This document shows, piece by piece, positions 57,001 to 64,000 of a stretch of DNA of 64,000 nt. Each line of letters opens with the position of its first letter. Position 1 is the stretch's first letter. The notes beneath the pieces were generated by a model that searched no databases, was not told where the DNA came from, and saw only the letters and a list, made by a program, of their open reading frames with translations. This stretch comes from Iris pallida (Eukaryota; Streptophyta; Magnoliopsida; Asparagales; Iridaceae), in NCBI GenBank assembly GCA_029216955.1, contig JANAVB010031417.1, positions 23,379,917-23,443,916 on the forward strand, written 5' to 3'. The position numbers were made by a program, and so were the translations under genes.

Positions 57001-60000
57001 AAAAGCAACAGCACCTTTGAGATGAAGAGGTTTAACTTTTAAGCGCCTAGGTGGGATTGCCTAGGCGCCTAGGCAAAACCTGTGACAATAGTAGTTTTTC
57101 CAAAAGAAAAGAAAGAATGGAGATTATACAAATGAAATGATATTTGAATATCATTTGAAAGAGAAAACTTTCATGTTACATGATTAAGATACTTTTTTTA
57201 TGACAGAGTTTTCCTCACATATATATGACTAAGTTACAGGAACACCCACAACTAATGCCAAAAATTAAATAACCCTTCAAATGTATCTTTCAGAAGTTAT
57301 GTCCATGCCTTTTATTATGTTTGCAAATCAGTTACCCATGTGAAAAAAGAACCAATTTAGCTTTTGCCAAAAAATTGAAATAACCCACTGTGTCTTTTTT
57401 TTTTCCTTTTAAATTTATCTTATTGTCATTTACTATAATCTTTTTTCTTTTTCTTTTTTTTTTTCTTTTTTTTTAAAGAAATCAAAGAGTTTTATTGATG
57501 CTTAAGGAGCAAAATGCAAACGGGGGTGGCGCCGGGAGATTGCCCGAACGACCTACAAAAGTAAGTCTGGCGGAGAACCAGATTGAATAAAAGGCAAAAA
57601 GAGACCGGCGCTGGGAACTGCTCGGCCAGCCAACAAAAGTAACCGCACAATGGAGGACCCGTGTGTCTCAAAAATAAGAAAACAAAAGGGAAAAGAAGGA
57701 TGTCCCCCCATTTAAGGGACGGGAAAATCCTTCAGGAGGGCATCTCGGGCCATCGACGGGAGCTCCATAGCGTGGAAGAAGACCAGGTCAGCAAGAGCGG
57801 ACAGAGCCTGAGATGCCAGAACTTTTGCCTCGCCGTTAGCCCCTTTTGACGACTTGAAAAAACATAGACGTGGACTGAGGAGAGCTTGGATTTTGCGGAT
57901 CTTGTATCTGAGAGCCCATGGAGTAACTGATTTGTTGGTGAGGATATTTATAAGGAGATCCGACGAGGTTTCTATTTGGTTACAGTAGATGTTCTGAGTA
58001 TTGCACCATTGGAGAGCCAAGAATTGGACATCCATCTCAGGTATAAGGCTAGCCCCGTCGGCAGCGAACTTGGAGAAGGCAAGAATGAAGTCGCCGTTGG
58101 AGTCCCTGATGATCCCACCACAGGCAAAGCTATAATGTTCTCCCAGTTTTGCTGCGATGTTCATTTTCCATCCCTCCGCCGGAGCCACCCAGGCAGCGCT
58201 GGACCTAGCGCTGCTAGATCTAGTAGGTCTGGTTTGACTACTCTCATCAGTCCCCAGATTATGAGCCGTCAGAGTGTGTTGAAGGTTAGCGGTGACCAAC
58301 CGAATGATCTCCGTCGCATTCCTACCACCCTTGCCGAAGATGATGGCGTTCATTTGCTTCCAAATTTCCCATAGGCCAGAAGAGAATATGATGATCCTGT
58401 TGATGTTCGTCGGGGTAGAGGGAGAGGGGTTTAGAAGCCATACCTGCGCTAGCTGATCGATTGTAGTGGCGGAGGTGGAGATTTGGAAGTTGGTAGAAAA
58501 GTAGGTCCAAATCTTATTAGCTGTCTCACCCGAAACAAAGAGGTGGTCGTTCGTTTCACTGTCTGGGTTGGCGCAGCACACACATTTGGATGGAAACTGG
58601 AAGCCCATAGATCGGAGTCTAGTCTCCACAGGGATAGCATTGCGACGCAGACGCCAGAGGAAGGTGCCGATCCTGGGTTGAATATATTTGTTCCAGTAGA
58701 CCTAGATCCTCAGTTAACCTAGATCCCACATGATAACAAGTAACTGCCAATTTCCTCAGACTTTGGTTAGAGAAAAAGTTCATAAATAAACATGAAATGA
58801 TGTTTTCACATGGTTTCTTATAAGTAAAAAAGAAAATTCAATTCTTCTTCCCCCTCGCCCTTCTATGGTATCATCGTCATTGCTGACCACCACCCTTTCT
58901 CACCTTCCTCCTATTAAAAATCCTAACCATGACATATATATTTTCTGTCACCTGACCTCTTTTCTGACCCTTCATGATAACAATGCTAGTCATGGTCACG
59001 AAAAAAATCAAGAAGCCAAATATTGGTAGTTTGGTACATGCTAAAGGTTTAATATATATTGTTGGCCCGCTCCTTAGAGCTCGAACTTTTGGAAATATTG
59101 GTCAACTAAAATGGTACTAGCACAAAAGGCCATGGATTCAAAAAAACCTTGCACCAATTAGATGGTTTATATTGTCTTTCCATGTATGCTCCTCCATTCA
59201 CTACCTTTAGCCCAAGTGAACGCTCTAGGCTCATGTACGTGCAGGTACATCCTAGGTTCTCATAATCAAGGTTCACACTTACAAGGTGTGTTAAAAGATT
59301 TAATACATAATGCTGTCCCTAACTAACATCCTAGGTTCTCATAATCCAGGTTCACACTTACAAGTTGTGTTAAATGATTTAACATATAATGTTGTCCCAT
59401 CCTAACATCTCGAGCTTTTTGGAGCATTGGTTAATTAACAATACCCCCTTCAACTGTTTGTCTCATAACTATATTGAACACCCTTCTAAAAGATTAATTG
59501 ATTTCTTGGAAGAGAAAAAGTCAAATATTGGCATCTTGCTACCCACGTAGACTGTAAAAACGAATCCGAATATCAAGCAATAACATGTACAAATGAGCAT
59601 AATCTTGTTCTCTTTTCAAATTTTAGGACTAAACATTTTCACTTGCACATCGCTAAGCCAACTTAGATCGATATCATTTCAATTGCTTCTAGTATATGTA
59701 TGTTCGTTGACCCCTAATTTCTTCTAAGGTCTGCATGATCGGCCGATACTAACACGTATTGGATATATCCTATCGTTCTTTTGCATATCCTGAAGCGATA
59801 TTGACCCTTATGGATACCGACTGATACAATTTGAGGTCGCTTTCCTAGTCAATTCAGAAAAGAAAATTTAAAAGGAAAAAGATATATGGGGAAAATGGTG
59901 TCGGCACAATGATTTGGCGTATAAAAAGAATCTACATGCTACAATGTGTTGATAAGGTTTCTTATTGACATATGTGACCATTCCATATGTCGAAATTATA

Positions 60001-61251
60001 TATTTATAGATTCACGGTATCCATAAACTTAATATCATTCCGTTCAAAAACTAACAAGAAATAACAAAGAATATGTAGAATTGTGTCTCAATAAATGAAG
60101 TTTTTTTATTTTTTTAATAATAATAATTATTAATTTTGACTATTCAAAGCTAAGAACTGCAAAATCCTTGAAACTGCCGAAACCACTGATGTTGATACTC
60201 GTAAGAAGGGTCCAAAACCAATTCCCCTGCCGATGTTGCAAACCTTGATTTCTTCACGAAGATGCATACGCTTGAACATTTGCACTCACTTGGGCAAACT
60301 CTTGTTACATGGCCTGACATAAGTTTGGAAGGAAAAAGAGACTGCGGGAAGTGGTGGGGGGGAGGCTAAGATACACATGCATATAAGTAAGAAAATCGTT
60401 TACTGGGTTAATATATTCCCTGGATCGATGAGCAATTGAGCATAACTAGCTTTATTTGTATTTAGATATTATGATTACCCACTTCTCTTCCTAAAGAACT
60501 TTCAAGTGATGATGCTATTGTGGTAAAATCTAATCCGCGCAACATAGCAACATCTGATCTAATCCACATATAACAACAAATTCACCAACTAAACAAGATG
60601 GCATCCTAGATGCAAGTTTGATTGATATCTCTCACATCCTAGGAATAGCACGGGCCCGGGACACTCCTCGGGCCCCGTATCATGTTGTGTCGTATTTGCG
60701 TTCGTGCAACAACGTACTTGACGTACAATCAGTACCGGTGTTGAGCTCACAGACCTGCATACCCATGAAAGCACCTGCACTGTCCCAGTTCCCTATTGCA
60801 CACGCCTCTGCCGCCGCAGTCGTTCTTGCAGCTCCTGCCGCCTATGGCCTGTCCATCACAGCGAAACCATTATAAATTCGTCTCGGCTCGAAGAAATCTA
60901 CAGCCGTCACCATACCTCGACCACGTCAATCGGTCTCGAATCGGAGTCGCACCCGGAGAGCCACCGCCCGACTTCGGGCTTCCACGGGGCGCCGCGGTAC
61001 GCGACCGCCCCGTGCGGGTCGGGCGGGAACCGGCCGTCGAGGCCCGGGTCCGGCAGCCGGGCGCCGGGGTCGTCGGCCGATACGTTGACCGGAGTGCAGA
61101 GGATCTGGTCCCTCGTCCGGGCGGCGGCGGCGGTGAAATCGAAAGAGGAAGCGTAGTAAGGGGAGAAGAACACGTGTGCCAAGGAAACCAACGCCACCAG
61201 AGATCCAACCGACGCAGCTAGAGACCAAGAACATTTCCACGACGACGTCAT
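51024..61251 (-). CDS. Exostosin-like glycosyltransferase (GT47 family), 14 exons, 788 aa
   Basis: This is a probable Golgi type II membrane glycosyltransferase; the plant GT47 family builds cell-wall and glycoprotein sugars, and the acceptor here is unknown. Exons in order: 61251-60916, 60848-60755, 56218-56032, 55895-55637, 55389-55177, 55096-55010, 54929-54795, 54666-54553, 54466-54219, 54132-54052, 53961-53730, 52343-52245, 52148-51963, 51119-51024; all phases agree (2367 nt). Residues ~10-30 form one signal anchor ([18 protein letters not shown]). A Cys-rich, EGF-like stem follows ([20 protein letters not shown]...[19 protein letters not shown]). The exostosin domain starts near residue 345 ([12 protein letters not shown]) and includes [12 protein letters not shown] and the conserved [20 protein letters not shown] near 649-667. 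It ends VPKACRRRA. Length matches plant homologues as I remember them. Intron 1 is only 67 bp and intron 2 is 4.5 kb. Confidence 0.92.
56219..57450. other. GT47 intron 2, proximal part
   Basis: AT-rich intron sequence. A GCCTAGGCG-type repeat fragment (about 56890-57085) is related to 33292-33425. No gene seen. Confidence 0.6.
57450..58710 (-). mobile_element. 5'-truncated LINE in GT47 intron 2
   Basis: A T-rich tract at 57450-57475 on the plus strand is the poly(A) tail of a minus-strand LINE. The element keeps only its 3' portion and breaks off near 58700, as usual for aborted reverse transcription. No target-site duplication was identified with confidence. Confidence 0.85.
57712..58700 (-). 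pseudogene. LINE ORF2 C-terminus: zf-RVT and RNase H-like remnant
   Basis: The frame runs from about 58700 ([19 protein letters not shown]) without a stop to TGA at 57712. It contains the zf-RVT cysteine/histidine segment ([16 protein letters not shown]) and IWTYF...[14 protein letters not shown], then an RNase H-like domain ([19 protein letters not shown]). The first catalytic Asp of RNase H is absent (KMNIAAKLG), while a Glu ([12 protein letters not shown]) and an Asp (SSDLLINIL) remain. Reverse transcriptase and endonuclease are missing, so it is a dead fragment despite the open frame. Confidence 0.85.
58711..60754. other. GT47 intron 2, distal part
   Basis: AT-rich non-coding sequence. 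An imperfect ~75-bp direct repeat at 59262-59400 shares CATCCTAGGTTCTCATAATC and GTTCACACTTACAAG. A third related phrase is near 59050-59100. No gene or exon seen. Confidence 0.6.
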
Positions 61252-61512
61252 GGTTGGTTGGAGGAAGGAAGGAGGATCACAAAACCCTAGAATTCGTTCA
61301 ATTCAAATTGAGGAGAGAGAAAGAACGAACGGGGAATCAAATATTCCGTAGAATTAATTTTGGGGGGGAATTCAAAGTTTTGTAATTATGTTGAAAAAAA
61401 AAATATGAGGGGGAGAGAGAGAGAGAGCACATGGAGGAAAGTTGGTATCTATGCCATGGAAGGGGAGAAAAATGCTAAAGTCAGAGAGAGTACAGAGAGA
61501 GAGACAAAAGAG
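61252..61512 (-). promoter_or_regulatory. GT47 proximal promoter / 5' UTR region
   Basis: About 260 bp separate the GT47 start codon from the satellite. It contains purine-rich GAGAGA tracts on the plus strand (61407-61426 and 61485-61504), which are CT-rich in the direction of transcription. That composition is common in plant 5' leaders. No clear TATA box. Confidence 0.45.
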
Positions 61513-64000
61513 TTTGTTGTGAAAAATGCTAATTTACTACCACTCTCCCCCCCCCCCCCCCCCGCTACATGAACTCCACCCGGCCCCACCATTTCTTTCC
61601 CTCCTCCAATCGAAGTCCGACACGTGTCCGGTTGTAGGGAGTTTGTAAAATTTGGTTGTAGACATAGCAAAGCTCGTTGTGAAAAATACTAAGTTTACTA
61701 CCAAATTCTTACAACCTTCTTACAACTACTCTCTTCCATCCCTTACACATGGGTCCCACCGGGTCCCACCACCACTCTCACCCCCCCTGCTACATGGGCT
61801 CCACCCGGCCCCACCATTTCTTTCCCTCCTCCAATCGAAGTCCGACACGTGTCCGGTTGTAGGGAGTTTGTAAAATTTGGTTGTAGGCATAGCAAAGCTC
61901 GTTGTGAAAAATGCTAAGTTTACTACCAAATTCTTACAACCTTCTTACAACTACTCTCTTCCACCCCTTACACATGGGTCCCACCGGGTCCCACCACCAC
62001 TCTCACCCCCCCTGCTACATGGGCTCCACCCGGCCCCACCATTTCTTTCCCTCCTCCAATCGAAGTCCGACACGTGTCCGGTTGTAGGGAGTTTGTAAAA
62101 TTTGGTTGTAGGCATAGCAAAGCTCGTTGTGAAAAATGCTAAGTTTACTACCAAATTCTTACAACCTTCTTACAACTACTCTCTTCCACCCCTTACACAT
62201 GGGTCCCACCGGGTCCCACCACCACTCTCACCCCCCCTGCTACATGGGCTCCACCCGGCCCCACCATTTCTTTCCCTCCTCCAATCGAAGTCCGACACGT
62301 GTCCGGTTGTAGGGAGTTTGTAAAATTTGGTTGTAGGCATAGCAAAGCTCGTTGTGAAAAATGCTAAGTTTACTACCAAATTCTTACAACCTTCTTACAA
62401 CTACTCTCTTCCACCCCTTACACATGGGTCCCACCGGGTCCCACCACCACTCTCACCCCCCTGCTACATGGGCTCCACCCGGCCCCACCATTTCTTTCCC
62501 TCCTCCAATCGAAGTCCGACACGTGTCCGGTTGTAGGGAGTTTGTAAAATTTTGTTGTAGGCATAGCAAAGCTCGTTGTGAAAAATGCTAAGTTTACTAC
62601 CAAATTCTTACAACCTTCTTACAACTACTCTCTTCCACCCCTTACACATGGGTCCCACCGGGTCCCACCACCACTCTCACCCCCCCTGCTACATGGGCTC
62701 CACCCGGCCCCACCATTTCTTTCCCTCCTCCAATCGAAGTCCGACACGTGTCCGGTTGTAGGGAGTTTGTAAAATTTGGTTGTAGGCATAGCAAAGCTCG
62801 TTGTGAAAAATGCTAAGTTTACTACCAAATTCTTACAACCTTCTTACAACTACTCTCTTCCACCCCTTACACATGGGTCCCACCGGGTCCCACCACCACT
62901 CTCACCCCCCCTGCTACATGGGCTCCACCCGGCCCCACCATTTCTTTCCCTCCTCCAATCGAAGTCCGACACGTGTCCGGTTGTAGGGAGTTTGTAAAAT
63001 TTGGTTGTAGGCATAGCAAAGCTCGTTGTGAAAAATGCTAAGTTTACTACCAAATTCTTACAACCTTCTTACAACTACTCTCTTCCACCCCTTACACATG
63101 GGTCCCACCGGGTCCCACCACCACTCTCACCCCCCCTGCTACATGGGCTCCACCCGGCCCCACCATTTCTTTCCCTCCTCCAATCGAAGTCCGACACGTG
63201 TCCGGTTGTAGGGAGTTTGTAAAATTTGGTTGTAGGCATAGCAAAGCTCGTTGTGAAAAATGCTAAGTTTACTACCAAATTCTTACAACCTTCTTACAAC
63301 TACTCTCTTCCACCCCTTACACATGGGTCCCACCGGGTCCCACCACCACTCTCACCCCCCCTGCTACATGGGCTCCACCCGGCCCCACCATTTCTTTCCC
63401 TCCTCCAATCGAAGTCCGACACGTGTCCGGTTGTAGGGAGTTTGTAAAATTTGGTTGTAGGCATAGCAAAGCTCGTTGTGAAAAATGCTAAGTTTACTAC
63501 CAAATTCTTACAACCTTCTTACAACTACTCTCTTCCACCCCTTACACATGGGTCCCACCGGGTCCCACCACCACTCTCACCCCCCCTGCTACATGGGCTC
63601 CACCCGGCCCCACCATTTCTTTCCCTCCTCCAATCGAAGTCCGACACGTGTCCGGTTGTAGGGAGTTTGTAAAATTTGGTTGTAGGCATAGCAAAGCTCG
63701 TTGTGAAAAATGCTAAGTTTACTACCAAATTCTTACAACCTTCTTACAACTACTCTCTTCCACCCCTTACACATGGGTCCCACCGGGTCCCACCACCACT
63801 CTCACCCCCCCTGCTACATGGGCTCCACCCGGCCCCACCATTTCTTTCCCTCCTCCAATCGAAGTCCGACACGTGTCCGGTTGTAGGGAGTTTGTAAAAT
63901 TTGGTTGTAGGCATAGCAAAGCTCGTTGTGAAAAATGCTAAGTTTACTACCAAATTCTTACAACCTTCTTACAACTACTCTCTTCCACCCCTTACACATG
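61513..64000 (+). repeat. 225-bp tandem satellite array
   Basis: Taking GTTGTGAAAAATGCTAAG as unit start, units begin at 61676, 61901, 62126, 62351, 62575, 62800, 63025, 63250, 63475, 63700 and 63925. That is 225 bp apart except one 224-bp unit lacking a C near 62456. A shortened, diverged first unit is at 61513-61675 and contains a C run (about 61547-61563). The array runs off the window. Units are almost identical. Each holds the 10-bp palindrome GACACGTGTC with a CACGTG G-box core. The 73-aa open frame in every unit comes from the unit length being a multiple of three. Confidence 0.97.

Noticed and set aside
61652..63953. Series of identical 73-aa and 67-aa open frames on both strands
   Set aside because: They arise because the 225-bp satellite unit is divisible by three; Pro-rich translations with no domain and no transcription context.

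Overview
This is nuclear DNA from a flowering plant. It holds multi-exon genes with GT-AG introns, plant-type ORC1 with a PHD-BAH cassette, Tekay-like Ty3/gypsy retrotransposons, a Mutator-like element (MULE), Harbinger-type MITEs, a LINE fragment and a 225-bp satellite. I cannot place it to family level. Only two apparently functional host genes are visible, and they converge: ORC1 on the plus strand (24139-48889, 16 exons, 785 aa predicted) and a GT47 exostosin-like glycosyltransferase on the minus strand (61251-51024, 14 exons, 788 aa predicted). Both exon models keep frame through every junction.

Layout. 1-23229 is a transposon nest. A 403-bp MITE (TSD TTA) was entered by a long-LTR Ty3/gypsy element (157-22153, TSD AAATT). 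Its 3' LTR was entered by an element now reduced to a solo LTR (5921-19854, TSD CATCC/CACCC). That solo LTR was entered by a full-length Tekay-like element (6740-17856, TSD AGCCG) whose gag-pol is a single frame broken by two stops. Two further MITE copies follow. 24139-48889 is ORC1. Its introns hold a Harbinger-type MITE, a GC-AG intron splitting the Walker A codons, a GC-rich fold-back element, a 1.45-kb small LTR retrotransposon and a 9.5-kb MULE. The last two lie in a 13.65-kb final intron ahead of a 64-nt last exon. 51024-61251 is the GT47 gene, with a 5'-truncated LINE in its 4.5-kb intron 2. From about 61513 to the window end, a near-perfect 225-bp tandem repeat begins about 260 bp upstream of the GT47 start codon.

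Most unusual feature. The MULE (37840-47317, TSD TATTACTTA) carries a decayed transposase on the minus strand and a decayed plant-mobile-domain-like gene on the plus strand. Its introns and spacers are filled with hundreds of bases of palindromic minisatellite, with cores reading ACGGAGAATGG and then its own reverse complement. The related long LTRs show a parallel case: each lineage has, at the same LTR position, an array of a different short self-complementary motif (GGCGCA/GCGCT, CATACGC/GCGTATG or CCGCATG). I do not know a published description of either.

Roles. ORC1 is the ATPase and chromatin-reading subunit of the origin recognition complex and has an E2F-type site just upstream of its ATG. 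The GT47 protein is a probable type II Golgi membrane glycosyltransferase. I see no functional link between the two genes. Everything was read by eye; no alignment or database search was run.
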